Below are positions 18,546 through 26,829 of a stretch of 59,288 nt of DNA, piece after piece. A program made the translations under genes and the position numbers. How positions within the stretch are numbered: the first letter of the stretch is position 1; each line of letters opens with the position of its first letter. Source of the stretch: Planctomycetota bacterium (GTDB taxonomy: Bacteria; Planctomycetota; B15-G4; JADJEK01); assembly GCA_016213895.1 (NCBI GenBank), contig JACQZJ010000050.1:1-59288 (forward strand), written 5' to 3'. The notes below the pieces were generated by a model. It saw only the letters and a program-made list of their open reading frames with translations. It did not search any database and was not told the DNA's origin.

Positions 18546-20795
18546 ATGAGCCGTTTCGCGATCATCCCGTTGCGCGTCCTCCTTGCCCTCTGGCCGTTCG
18601 TCGCGATCGCGTCGCTCGCGGCGCCCGCCCTCGCCCAGGACGCGTTCGAGGCGCGCCCCGGCGTCATGGCGCGCCTCGCCGGCGAGCTGCTTCCTTCGTT
18701 CGTGCGCGTGGAGTTCGCGCTCCAGTACGACAAAGGCGCCTCCCCGGGCACGACGTTCCGCCAGTCCCCGGTCGGCGATCATGGGGGCGACCCGGCCGGC
18801 TGGGGGAGCTGGGAGGATCTGGTGCGGGAGGAGCGGCCCGCGGTGCGCGCCGGGTATCTCCTCGCCCCCGACCTCGTGCTGACCGTCGATCCCATGCTGC
18901 ACGCGCGCTTCATCAAGGGAATCACTGTGCGCGCCGGCGAGCGGGTCATCGAGGCGGCGCCGGCAGGACTCGCCCGCGACTGGAGCGCGCTCTTCCTGCG
19001 CCTGAAGGAGCCTGTCTCCGACGGGAAGCCCCTGGTCTTCGACCGCGCGGCCGGCGCTCCGCTCTGCTTCGCGCGCTGCGTGCTGCGGGACGGCGAATGG
19101 GGCCTGGACGTGGGAGCGGTCCGCGAGCTGGTTTCGGTCCGCCCCGGGGTCGGACACTTCGCGCTGCTGCCGGGAGATGCCCTGATCGTCGCCGAGTCGG
19201 GCGCGGCCGCGGGCGTGGCGATGCACTCCGAGCTGCCGCTCGACGGGTCCTGGCAGGGCTCGCCGCGCGACTGGCGGATCGTCTCGGCAGATGACATGGC
19301 CCGCCGCCTGAAGGAGTTCGAGGGAGCCGCCGGCGCCGCGCTCCCCCGGGTCTCGCTCCGGTTCCGCAGCCCGAGCACCAAGGGCGGCTCCTCGCGGTTC
19401 TCCTTCGGCGGCAGGGACTCGGGCGAGATGACCGAGTGGCACGGGAGCGGGATCCTGGTGAGCGACTCAATCGTCGTCGTGCCCGCGTACCTGAATCCCG
19501 CGATCACGGCCCGTCTCGAGTCGGTCCAGGTCTTCCCCCCGGACGGAAGCGCGGTCGCGGCCGAGTTCGCCGGATCGCTCAAGGACTTCGGCTGCCTCCT
19601 GGCGCGGCTCGAGCGGCCGCTGCCAGGCGCCGCGCGCCTGGTCGCCACCCACGACGCGGCCGCGCGCGGCGAGCTGCTCCTGCGCGCGGAGGTAAGCATG
19701 CTGGGCGAGAACCGCACGGCGTACCACAGCCACGACCGGGTCATGTCATACGCCCTCGGCTGGCAGGGACGCGCGCAGCCCACCACCTACGCCAGTCGCG
19801 GCAGGATCGAAGCCGAGGCCTTCGAGAGATCGAGCTCCGGCGCCACCCTCGACTTCCTCTTCACGCTCGACGGCGAGCTCTTCGCCGCGCCGCTGGCGCG
19901 CCGCGAGAAGATCGCCGCTGGCCGCTCCTCGGGCCAGTGGCGCGCCGCCGGCCTGTGGTCCGCGGCGGAGCTGAAGCGCGTACTGGACGACCTGCCGCAG
20001 AGCCTCGATCCCGAGAACAGGCCGCTGCCCGAGACCGACGAGAACCGCATCGCCTGGCTGGGAGTCGAGCTGCAGCCGATGAACGAGGACCTGGCGCGGA
20101 TGAACCAGGTCGGCGACCTGACCAACAACGGCAGGAGCGGCGCGCTGGTGTGCTACGTGTACGCCGACTCGCCGGCGGCGCGCGCCGGGATCGCGATGGG
20201 CGACATCCTGGTCAGGATGCACGTGCAGGGTCAGCCCAAGCCGCTCGAGGTCAACGTCGGCTCAGGCGACTTCGGCGGGCTGTCCGGCGAGATCTGGTCG
20301 ATGATGGACCAGATCTCCGACGAGTACCTCGATCGGATGGCCGCGCCGTGGGGCTCGCTGGAGAACCAGCTGCTGCGCACCCTCACCGACATCGGCTTCG
20401 GCACGCCGTTCACGGCCGACGTGTACCGCGACGGCCAGGTCCTGCCCATGGCCTTCGTCGTCGAGGAGAGCCCCCCGCACTTCGAGTCGGCGTCGCGCTG
20501 CAAATCGGAGGCGGCCGGCCTCACCGTGCGCGACCTCACCTTCGAGGTGCGCCGCTACTTCCAAGTGGCCCCCGCCGATCCGGGCGTGATCATCTCGAAG
20601 GTCGAGCGGGGCAGCCGCGCCGCGGTCGCCGGTCTCAAGCGCTTCGAGATCATCCGCTCGGTGGACGGCGTGCCGGTGCACGGCGCGGGCGACGTGGAGA
20701 CGAGGTTCGCCGCCGGCGGCGAGTTCCGGCTGGAGGTGAAGCGCATGCGCGAGGGCCGCATCGTCAGAATCAAGATCGACGCCGCGGGCAAGTGA
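18546..20795 (+). CDS. Secreted HtrA-like pseudoprotease with PDZ domains
   Basis: 749 residues with a signal peptide (to about residue 31, APALAQ). Two regions resemble trypsin-like beta-barrels but lack the catalytic residues: GYLLAPDLVLTVDPMLHARF, and HGSGILVSDSIVVVPAYLNP, where an active HtrA would have T-N-x-H-V. No G-N-S-G-G motif is present. Two PDZ-like domains follow, one around GALVCYVYADSPAARAGIAM and one around GVIISKVERGSRAAVAGLKR. It is 7 bases downstream of the active HtrA gene. A regulatory or substrate-presenting role for that protease is plausible but inferred; it could also be an independent binding protein. Confidence 0.75.
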   Translation: MSRFAIIPLRVLLALWPFVAIASLAAPALAQDAFEARPGVMARLAGELLPSFVRVEFALQYDKGASPGTTFRQSPVGDHGGDPAGWGSWEDLVREERPAVRAGYLLAPDLVLTVDPMLHARFIKGITVRAGERVIEAAPAGLARDWSALFLRLKEPVSDGKPLVFDRAAGAPLCFARCVLRDGEWGLDVGAVRELVSVRPGVGHFALLPGDALIVAESGAAAGVAMHSELPLDGSWQGSPRDWRIVSADDMARRLKEFEGAAGAALPRVSLRFRSPSTKGGSSRFSFGGRDSGEMTEWHGSGILVSDSIVVVPAYLNPAITARLESVQVFPPDGSAVAAEFAGSLKDFGCLLARLERPLPGAARLVATHDAAARGELLLRAEVSMLGENRTAYHSHDRVMSYALGWQGRAQPTTYASRGRIEAEAFERSSSGATLDFLFTLDGELFAAPLARREKIAAGRSSGQWRAAGLWSAAELKRVLDDLPQSLDPENRPLPETDENRIAWLGVELQPMNEDLARMNQVGDLTNNGRSGALVCYVYADSPAARAGIAMGDILVRMHVQGQPKPLEVNVGSGDFGGLSGEIWSMMDQISDEYLDRMAAPWGSLENQLLRTLTDIGFGTPFTADVYRDGQVLPMAFVVEESPPHFESASRCKSEAAGLTVRDLTFEVRRYFQVAPADPGVIISKVERGSRAAVAGLKRFEIIRSVDGVPVHGAGDVETRFAAGGEFRLEVKRMREGRIVRIKIDAAGK

Positions 20796-20835
20796 CGCGC
20801 GCGGCCCGCTGGTCGAGCCGGCCGCGGGCGCGTCA
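20793..20835. terminator. Bidirectional terminator stem built on both stop codons
   Basis: TGACGCG (20793-20799) pairs with CGCGTCA (20829-20835), and inside it GCGGCC (20801-20806) pairs with GGCCGC (20820-20825). The outer arms include the TGA of the HtrA-like gene on one strand and the TGA of the biotin carrier gene on the other. No T tract is present. Confidence 0.55.
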
Positions 20836-21363
20836 GGCCGTGGCGCCGCCCGCCGCCGCGGGTGCCTGGAGCGTCACCAGCGGCGCGCCCCCCTCAACCG
20901 TCTGCCCATCCGCCACGTGCACCTTCTCCACCACGCCGTCCATCTCGGCGCAGATCTCGTTCTCCATCTTCATCGCCTCGAGGATGAGCAGCCTGTCCCC
21001 GGTCTTCACGCGCGAGCCGGGCGCGACCTCCACCCGGCGCACGATGCCCGGCATCACGCTCTCGACCACGCCTCCCCCACTGGCGCCGCCGCTGCCGATC
21101 GCGCGCCCGATGCGCTCGCGCTCGTCCTCGACCTCGACCTGGTAGGCGCGGCCATTGATGATGAGCGCGAGCTTGCGGCCGTCGCCGTCGACCGACACCG
21201 CGAAGGAGCGGCCGTCGACCAGCACCGAGTACTTCAGGCCCGCCTCGACCACCGCCGTGTCCACCGCGTGCACGCCGCCCACGAGGCGGATCTCGAGCCC
21301 GCGCGCCTGCTCGCGCGCGTCGACCTCCAGCTCCTTGCCGCCGATCCGCACGAAGTAGCGCAC
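20833..21363 (-). CDS. Biotin carboxyl carrier subunit of an acyl-CoA carboxylase
   Basis: 176 residues from a GTG with GGAGAGAGG upstream, 20 bases after the biotin carboxylase stop. The C-terminal ~75 residues are a biotinyl/lipoyl domain with the biotinylation motif EAMKMEN and MPGIVRRVEVAPGSRVKTGD. The N-terminal half is a beta-rich region like that preceding the biotin domain in acyl-CoA carboxylase alpha subunits and decarboxylases. Together with the adjacent carboxylase it would form the biotin-loading half of a carboxylase; the carboxyltransferase is not in the window, so the acyl-CoA substrate (acetyl, propionyl or methylcrotonyl) is undecided. Confidence 0.9.
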   Translation of the reverse strand: MRYFVRIGGKELEVDAREQARGLEIRLVGGVHAVDTAVVEAGLKYSVLVDGRSFAVSVDGDGRKLALIINGRAYQVEVEDERERIGRAIGSGGASGGGVVESVMPGIVRRVEVAPGSRVKTGDRLLILEAMKMENEICAEMDGVVEKVHVADGQTVEGGAPLVTLQAPAAAGGATA

Positions 21364-21383
21364 GCCTCTCTCCGCCGCCTCCT

Positions 21384-22898
21384 TCAGTCCTCGCGGCGCC
21401 CAGCGCGCCGCCACGCCGACATCTCGCCGCCGGCGCCGCCGCCGCGCCGCTCGGCGCGCAGCGACCGGAGGCGCCGCAGCTCGTGCGCGAGCGTGACCGC
21501 CAAGAGCGCCACGTCGCGCTCCGCGCCGTCGGAGGGTGGTGCGAACAGCTCCGCGCGGTGGCGCTCGATGAAGCCGGTGTCGTACTCGCCGGCGAGGAAG
21601 TCGCCGATCTCGAGCACGCGCAGCAGGAAGCCGATGTTCGTCTTGACCCCGGTGACGTGGAACTCGGCGAGCGCGCGCTTCATGCGCGCGATCGCCTCGG
21701 CGCGGTCGTTGGCGCGCACCACCAGCTTGGCGAGCAGCGAATCGTAGTAGACGTCGACCTTCATCCCCTCGTACAAGCCGGCGTCGACGCGCACGCTCCC
21801 CCCGCCCGGCAGGTCGAGGTTCTTGATGATCCCGACGGCCGGCAGGAAGCCGTTGTCCGGGTCCTCGGCGCAGATGCGCGCCTCGAGCGCGTGGCCGCGG
21901 AAGGTCACGTCCTCCTGCGCCAGGGAGAGCGGCCGGCCGGCCGCGATCCTGAGCTGCTCGCGCACGATGTCGATGCCGGTGACCGTCTCGGTGATCGGGT
22001 GCTCCACCTGCAGGCGCGTGTTCATCTCGAGGAAGAAGAAGCTGCGGCGCGCGTCGACCAGGAACTCCACGGTGCCGGCGTTCTCGTAGCCGACCTCGCG
22101 CGCGGCCTTGACCGCCGCCTCCCCCATGCGCCGGCGCATCTCCTCGTCGACCAGCGCGCACGGCGTCTCCTCGATGATCTTCTGGTGGCGGCGCTGGATC
22201 GAGCACTCGCGCTCACCGAGGTGGATCACGTGGCCGTGGCGATCAGCGAGCACCTGGATCTCGACGTGGCGCGGCTTGTCCAGGAACTTCTCCACGTAGA
22301 CCGCCCCGCTCTTGAAGGCCTTCTCCGCCTCCGAACGCGCCAGCTCGAACGCCTTGCCGAGATCGGCGGCGTCCTGCACCACGCGGATTCCCTTGCCGCC
22401 CCCGCCCGCCGCCGCCTTGATCATGACCGGCAGCCCGATCTCGGCGGCGATGCGCTTGATCTCCGCCAGGTCGTCCACGGCGCCCGCGGAGCCGGGGGCG
22501 ATGGGCACGCCCGCGGCGTGCATGCGCGCCCGCGCGCGCACCTTGTCGCCCATCTCGCGCATGGCGCGGCCCGGCGGGCCGATGAAGATCAGGCCCGCGG
22601 CCGTGACGGCGTCGGCGAAGTCGCCGTTCTCCGAGAGGAAGCCGTAGCCCGGGTGGACCGAGTCGCAGCCGCACGCGCGCGCCGCCGCGATGATCTTCTC
22701 ACCGGCGAGGTAGGACTGCGCGGCTGGCGGCGGTCCGATGTTGACCGCCTCGTCCGCGAGCCGCACGTGCAGGGCGCTGCGATCGGCGTCGGAGAAGACG
22801 GCGACGGTCGGGATGCCCTCCTCGCGGCAGGCGCGCAGCACGCGCACCGCGATCTCGCCGCGGTTGGCGACCAGGACCTTCTTGAGCTTGTCCGACAT
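21384..22898 (-). CDS. accC: Biotin carboxylase subunit of an acyl-CoA carboxylase
   Basis: 504 residues, slightly longer than the usual ~450 because of an Arg-rich tail. ATP-grasp biotin carboxylase motifs are all present: LVANRGEIAVRV at the N terminus, the glycine-rich loop KAAAGGGGKGIRVV, the HPGYGFLSENGDFA segment, and the catalytic FLEMNTRLQVEHPITE. It carboxylates the biotin on the downstream carrier protein using ATP and bicarbonate. There is no Shine-Dalgarno before the ATG; instead TATACT ends 9 bases upstream, as in hemE, which suggests a leaderless mRNA. A dispersed repeat lies immediately upstream. Confidence 0.95.
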   Translation of the reverse strand: MSDKLKKVLVANRGEIAVRVLRACREEGIPTVAVFSDADRSALHVRLADEAVNIGPPPAAQSYLAGEKIIAAARACGCDSVHPGYGFLSENGDFADAVTAAGLIFIGPPGRAMREMGDKVRARARMHAAGVPIAPGSAGAVDDLAEIKRIAAEIGLPVMIKAAAGGGGKGIRVVQDAADLGKAFELARSEAEKAFKSGAVYVEKFLDKPRHVEIQVLADRHGHVIHLGERECSIQRRHQKIIEETPCALVDEEMRRRMGEAAVKAAREVGYENAGTVEFLVDARRSFFFLEMNTRLQVEHPITETVTGIDIVREQLRIAAGRPLSLAQEDVTFRGHALEARICAEDPDNGFLPAVGIIKNLDLPGGGSVRVDAGLYEGMKVDVYYDSLLAKLVVRANDRAEAIARMKRALAEFHVTGVKTNIGFLLRVLEIGDFLAGEYDTGFIERHRAELFAPPSDGAERDVALLAVTLAHELRRLRSLRAERRGGGAGGEMSAWRRAGRRED

Positions 22899-22907
22899 GG
22901 AGAAGGG

Positions 22908-22913
22908 AGTATA
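22908..22913 (-). promoter_or_regulatory. -10 box of accC close to the ATG
   Basis: TATACT on the minus strand, with only 9 bases between it and the ATG at 22898. Transcription would start at or within a base or two of the start codon. No clear -35 is visible. Confidence 0.5.
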
Positions 22914-22964
22914 CCTTTGGCGCCACCCGGCGGCAGGGAAAGGAAGGACGGTGTGAGGAGCGTC

Positions 22965-23098
22965 GCGGCCGTTTTCCTGGGACCCGGAGGGGGCGGGGCG
23001 GCTTCCGGTGCAGCAAGCGCGCGAGGAACGAGGAGTGCCTCGATGGCGACGGAAGCGATGCCAGCGGTTCGGCGGCGTGAGGTGAGCGAGGCGTGAGT
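22965..23098. repeat. Dispersed intergenic repeat, copy A
   Basis: Shares ordered blocks with copy C at 39009-39140: GCGGCCGTTT-CCTGG, CCGGTGCA followed by GCGCGAGGAACGAG, GGCGATG-CGGCGGTTC and GCGAGGCGTGAG. An inverted near-copy of its left edge is at 23125-23141, so the unit may itself be part of a larger palindrome. Confidence 0.65.
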
Positions 23099-23214
23099 GG
23101 TTTGGACGCCGCGGCCCCCTCCTCTCCCAGGAAAACGCCGCACCGCTCCGCAAGCGCGCCCTCCCGGTGCGTGCGCCGGGATGGGCCTGCGTGAAGCAAC
23201 GTACTTGAGGTAGG

Positions 23215-23240
23215 CGGTCGCGGGCCAAGGCCCGCGACCG
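23215..23240. repeat. Perfect 12-base-pair hairpin
   Basis: CGGTCGCGGGCC, AA, GGCCCGCGACCG. It lies between repeat copies A and B; the right arm runs into GCGACCGCACGGAATG, which recurs at 39206-39221 beside copy C, so it is probably part of the same repeat family. Confidence 0.6.
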
Positions 23241-23272
23241 CACGGAATGAGTGCACCCGGCGAGGCCTCGCA

Positions 23273-23360
23273 GCCGTTCCTCCGGGATCGGGTGCGGCAG
23301 CGCGACTTCCGGTGCATCGAGCGCGCGAGGAACGAGGAGCGGCGCGAGGCGGAAGCGACC
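23273..23360. repeat. Dispersed intergenic repeat, copy B (shorter)
   Basis: Contains CTTCCGGTGCATCGAGCGCG followed by CGAGGAACGAGGAG and GAGGCGGAAGCGA, closely matching the core of copies A and C, but lacking the GGCGTGAG end. Confidence 0.6.
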
Positions 23361-23496
23361 CGGGAGAAGGGAGGGATCCGCCTCGGCGATCTGCTATTCT
23401 CCGCCCCCGGCCAGCAGCGCAAAGGAACGTGCCCGGCGCGAGTTCGTTTCGGCCGGCTCCTGCCGCTTCCGCGCCCTGGCCTCCGGGCGAGCCTCC

Positions 23497-24933
23497 GTGG
23501 ACCTGAACCGCCTCAAGATCGATCGCAGCAGCAGCCGGCCCGCCGCGGGCGGCGTGCGCCGCTGGCGCGCCGCGCGCTTTGCCAGCCGCGCGGCGCTGCT
23601 CCTCGCGCTCGGCCTCGCCGCTTGGGCTTTCCGCCGGCCGCTCATGGAGCTCGCCGACCGGCTGCGCTTGCCCGAGGTCGAGACGGCCAGGGTCGTCCGG
23701 CCCGATCCCGCGTCCGCGGGGGCGGTGGCGGGCACGGCCGCGAACGGCTACATCGTGGCCAAGGTGCGCGCGGCGCTCTCCGCCGACACGGCCGGCCGCA
23801 TCGTCGAGCTGAACGTCGAGGAAGGCCAGGCGGTCAAGAAAGGGTTCGTGGTGGCGCGGCTCTTCTCCGAGGAGTACGAGGCGGCGCTGAGAGTCGCAGA
23901 GGCCGACCTCTCCGCGGCCGAGGCCGCGCTCGAGCGCTTCCGCGCCGAGGCGGACGCGGCCGGCGCGGACCTCGAGCGCCTGGGCTCGGCGCGAGCCTCG
24001 GCCGCCGCCGACCTGGACGCGGAGCGCGCGGACCTCAAGCTCGCCGACTTGAACCACGAGAGGATTCGGCAGCTGGTGGAGGATGGGGTGGAGAGCCCGC
24101 GCGCGCTCGACGAGGCCGAGGCCGCGCGCGACAGCGCCCGGGCGCGTCTCAAGGCGGCCGAGGCGCACCTCGCGGCGGCGGACGCGTCCCTGACGCAGGG
24201 CGCGGCGCGCCTCGAGGTGGCGCGGGCTGCGGCGCGCGAGGCGGAGGCCGGGGTGCGCGTGCGCGGCGCCTCTTGCGAACAGGCGCAGGCCACGTTCGAC
24301 AAGACCTTCATCCGCGCTCCCTTCGACGGCGTGGTCGTGCTGAAGGACGCCGAAGTCGGCGAAGTGGTCTCGCCCAACTCGCAGGCAGGCAGCAGCGCGC
24401 GCGGCTCGGTCGCCACCATGGTCGACTTCAGCTCCCTCGAGGTGCAGGCGGAGGTGCCCGAGACCAGCCTGGCGGCGGTGCAGGTCGGCGGCACGGCCAA
24501 GATCTTCCTCGACGCCCACCCCGACTCTCCCTACGCCGGCGTGGTGGAGCGCATCTGGCCGACCGCGAACCGCCAAAAGGCCACGGTTGAGGTGCGCGTC
24601 TCGTTCGCTGAGCGCGACGAGCGCCTGCGTCCGGAGATGGGCGTGCGCGTGGTCTTCCTCGGGGACGCAGCCGTTGCCGCGAAGGCCGAGGAGGGTGCCC
24701 CGGCCGAAGACATGCTCCTCATCCCGAGCGACGCGCTCGCGCGCCGGGAGGGCGGCACGGGCGTGTTCGTGCTCGAAGGGGACATCGTACGCTACCGCGG
24801 CGTCGCGCTCGGCGCGCGCCGCTCGAACCGCGTCGCGGTGGAGGAAGGGCTGGCCGAGGAGGAGATCGTCGTCCGCTCGCCGCCGCCGTCGCTCGGCGAC
24901 GGCGACCGGGTCCGCGTCAAGAAGTCACCGTGA
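23497..24933 (+). CDS. Membrane-fusion (HlyD/MacA-like) subunit of an ABC transporter
   Basis: 478 residues. A single membrane segment (AALLLALGLAAWAF, ~residues 37-50) precedes a lipoyl-type half-motif (AALSADTAGRIVELNVEEGQ), a long alanine-rich coiled-coil hairpin (~residues 130-250), the second lipoyl half (KTFIRAPFDGVVVLKDAEVG) and beta-barrel domains. This is the RND/MacA adaptor architecture bridging an inner-membrane transporter to the outer membrane. The GTG at 23497 starts the frame near the first basic-hydrophobic stretch; a longer frame runs back into the repeat region and is not believed. It opens a four-gene operon with an ATPase and two permeases. Confidence 0.9.
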   Translation: MDLNRLKIDRSSSRPAAGGVRRWRAARFASRAALLLALGLAAWAFRRPLMELADRLRLPEVETARVVRPDPASAGAVAGTAANGYIVAKVRAALSADTAGRIVELNVEEGQAVKKGFVVARLFSEEYEAALRVAEADLSAAEAALERFRAEADAAGADLERLGSARASAAADLDAERADLKLADLNHERIRQLVEDGVESPRALDEAEAARDSARARLKAAEAHLAAADASLTQGAARLEVARAAAREAEAGVRVRGASCEQAQATFDKTFIRAPFDGVVVLKDAEVGEVVSPNSQAGSSARGSVATMVDFSSLEVQAEVPETSLAAVQVGGTAKIFLDAHPDSPYAGVVERIWPTANRQKATVEVRVSFAERDERLRPEMGVRVVFLGDAAVAAKAEEGAPAEDMLLIPSDALARREGGTGVFVLEGDIVRYRGVALGARRSNRVAVEEGLAEEEIVVRSPPPSLGDGDRVRVKKSP

Positions 24934-24943
24934 AGGCCGAACC

Positions 24944-25657
24944 ATGACAGAGCGAATCATCGCGCTCTCCAGCGTGACCAAGATCTACACCCGGGGCGGC
25001 GAGTCGCTGGTCGTCCTCGACCACCTCGACCTCGAGGTCGCGCGCGGCGGGTTCTGCGCGCTCATGGGCCCCTCGGGCTCAGGAAAGAGCACGCTCCTCA
25101 ACCTGATCGGCGGCCTGGACCACGCCGACCAGGGCCAGGTCGAGGTGGCGGGCACGAACATCGAGGCTCTGGACGGGTCCGCTCTCGCCGCGTGGCGCGC
25201 CGAGACGGTCGGCTTCGTCTTCCAGGGGTTCAACCTCATCCCGGTCCTCACCGCGCGCGAGAACATCGAGCTGCCGCTCTTGCTCGCCCCGCTCTCGCGC
25301 AAGCAGCGCCGGAAGCACGTGGACGACGCGCTCGAGCTGGTCGGGCTGGCCGACCGCGCCGACCACCGGCCCAGCCAGCTCTCGGGCGGGCAGGAGCAGC
25401 GCGCCGCCATCGCGCGCGCGATCGTCACCGATCCGAAGCTCATCCTGGCGGACGAGCCGACCGGCGACCTCGACCGCGAGTCGGCCGACCAGATCCTCGA
25501 CCTGCTGGCGCGGCTCAACTCGGAGCTCGGGAAGACCGTGCTGATCGTGACGCACGACAGCCTGGCCGCCGAACGCGCGCGCCGCGTCGTCCACCTCGAC
25601 AAGGGGCGGCTGGTCGACCGCAGCGAGGCGGCCCTTGCGCCTGGCGGAGGCAACTGA
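24944..25657 (+). CDS. ABC transporter ATPase (MacB/LolD type)
   Basis: 237 residues. Walker A GPSGSGKST (42-50), Q-loop FVFQGFNLIP, signature LSGGQEQRAAIARAI, Walker B LILADEPTGDLD and the switch histidine in VLIVTHD are all present. The LSGGQEQR variant and VFQGFNLIPVLTARENIELP are typical of the LolD/MacB/FtsE branch, which powers mechanotransmission-type transporters rather than classical importers. It starts 10 bases after the adaptor gene and ends 2 bases before the first permease. Confidence 0.95.
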   Translation: MTERIIALSSVTKIYTRGGESLVVLDHLDLEVARGGFCALMGPSGSGKSTLLNLIGGLDHADQGQVEVAGTNIEALDGSALAAWRAETVGFVFQGFNLIPVLTARENIELPLLLAPLSRKQRRKHVDDALELVGLADRADHRPSQLSGGQEQRAAIARAIVTDPKLILADEPTGDLDRESADQILDLLARLNSELGKTVLIVTHDSLAAERARRVVHLDKGRLVDRSEAALAPGGGN

Positions 25658-25659
25658 CC

Positions 25660-26826
25660 ATGCCGCTGCGCCTCGTGCCCAGGAACCTGCTGAAGCACCC
25701 GCTGCGCTCCCTGCTGACGCTGCTCTCGCTCGCGGTGGCCCTCTTCCTCCTCTGCCTGCTGCGCTCGCTGGTCGTCGCGCTCGACGCCGGGGTGCGCGGC
25801 GCCAAGTCGGACCGGGTCATCGTGCAGTCGGCGGTCAGCCTGTTCGTGTTCCTGCCGGAGAGCTACCAGGAGAAGATCAGGCAGGTGGAGGGAGTCGCGG
25901 AGGTCATGGGCTGGACCTGGTTCGGCGGCTACTACCAGGAGCCGGCGAACTTCTTCGCCCAGTTCGCCACGGACTCGGAGCTCCTGTTCTCCATGTACCC
26001 GGAGATCCAGATCATCAAGGGCGATGCGCGGGACTTCCTCGCCGACCGGCGCGCGTGCATCATCGGCGACCAGCTCGCCAGCGCCTATGACTTCGACATC
26101 GGCCAGTCGATCCCCTTGATCGGCGGGCTCTTTCCGCGCGTGGACGGCGGCGTCTGGGACTTCCAGGTGGCCGCGATCTACCGTTCCAACTCCTCCAACG
26201 TCGACCGCAAGTCGCTCTTCTTCCACTACGACTACCTGCAGCAGAGCCGCGAAGAGGGCGGCGTCGAGGGCCCGCCCGGTATCGGCGTGTTCGTGGTGAA
26301 GGTGAAGGAGGGCGAGGACCCGCTGGCGGTGATGGGCCGCATCGACGCGCTCTTCGAGAACGGGCCGCAGCGGGTGCAAAGCTGCTCAGAGGCGGTGTTC
26401 CAGGCACAGTTCGTGTCCATGGTCGGCAACATCCCGCTCTTCGTCGGCTCCTTGGGCGGTGGCGTGTTCCTCGCCATCCTGCTGGCCGTGGTCAACACCA
26501 TGCTCATGTCGGCGCGCGAGCAGGTGCGCGACATCGGCATCATGAAGGCGCTCGGCTTCACCAACGCCGCGGCCTTCTGGGTGATTCTCCTGCAAGGGCT
26601 CTTGCTGGCCCTGGCCGGCGGCGGGCTTGGCATCCTGGGGGCGCACGCCGTGTCCGAGCCCATGGCCCAGGCGCTCGGCGCCTACTTCCCCGGATTCGCG
26701 GTGTCGCGCGAGACCACGGTCGTCGGCCTGGTCATCTCCCTCGCCATCGGCGTGCTCGCGGCGAGCGTGCCGGCCTGGCGGCTGAGCCGGCTCTCGACGG
26801 TGCAGACCATGCGCATGGAGGCGTGA
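25660..26826 (+). CDS. ABC transporter permease, FtsX/MacB family (first)
   Basis: 388 residues with one N-terminal membrane helix, a large extracytoplasmic domain (~residues 45-250) and three C-terminal helices (FVGSLGGGVFLAILLAVVNT onward), the FtsX/MacB topology. VNTMLMSAREQVRDIGIMKALGFT is the family-defining segment near the second helix. It pairs with the next permease and the ATPase; two separate permeases resemble LolC/LolE more than the single MacB. The exported substrate is unknown. Confidence 0.9.
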   Translation: MPLRLVPRNLLKHPLRSLLTLLSLAVALFLLCLLRSLVVALDAGVRGAKSDRVIVQSAVSLFVFLPESYQEKIRQVEGVAEVMGWTWFGGYYQEPANFFAQFATDSELLFSMYPEIQIIKGDARDFLADRRACIIGDQLASAYDFDIGQSIPLIGGLFPRVDGGVWDFQVAAIYRSNSSNVDRKSLFFHYDYLQQSREEGGVEGPPGIGVFVVKVKEGEDPLAVMGRIDALFENGPQRVQSCSEAVFQAQFVSMVGNIPLFVGSLGGGVFLAILLAVVNTMLMSAREQVRDIGIMKALGFTNAAAFWVILLQGLLLALAGGGLGILGAHAVSEPMAQALGAYFPGFAVSRETTVVGLVISLAIGVLAASVPAWRLSRLSTVQTMRMEA

Positions 26827-26829
26827 AGG

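Larger units (their letters stand above)
22899..23496. other. Intergenic region with repeats, no gene
   Basis: 598 bases between divergent accC and the membrane-fusion gene. It holds two copies of a dispersed repeat (22965-23098 and 23273-23360), an inverted copy of the first repeat's left edge (23125-23141), a 12-base-pair hairpin (23215-23240), the accC -10 box and a TGCTATTCT -10-like string near 23393. Open frames crossing it are spurious extensions. Confidence 0.7.

Noticed and set aside
24944-25657. Altered ABC signature LSGGQEQR as a defect
   Set aside because: The E in place of Q is a minor variant; all other ATPase motifs are intact, so the protein should be functional.
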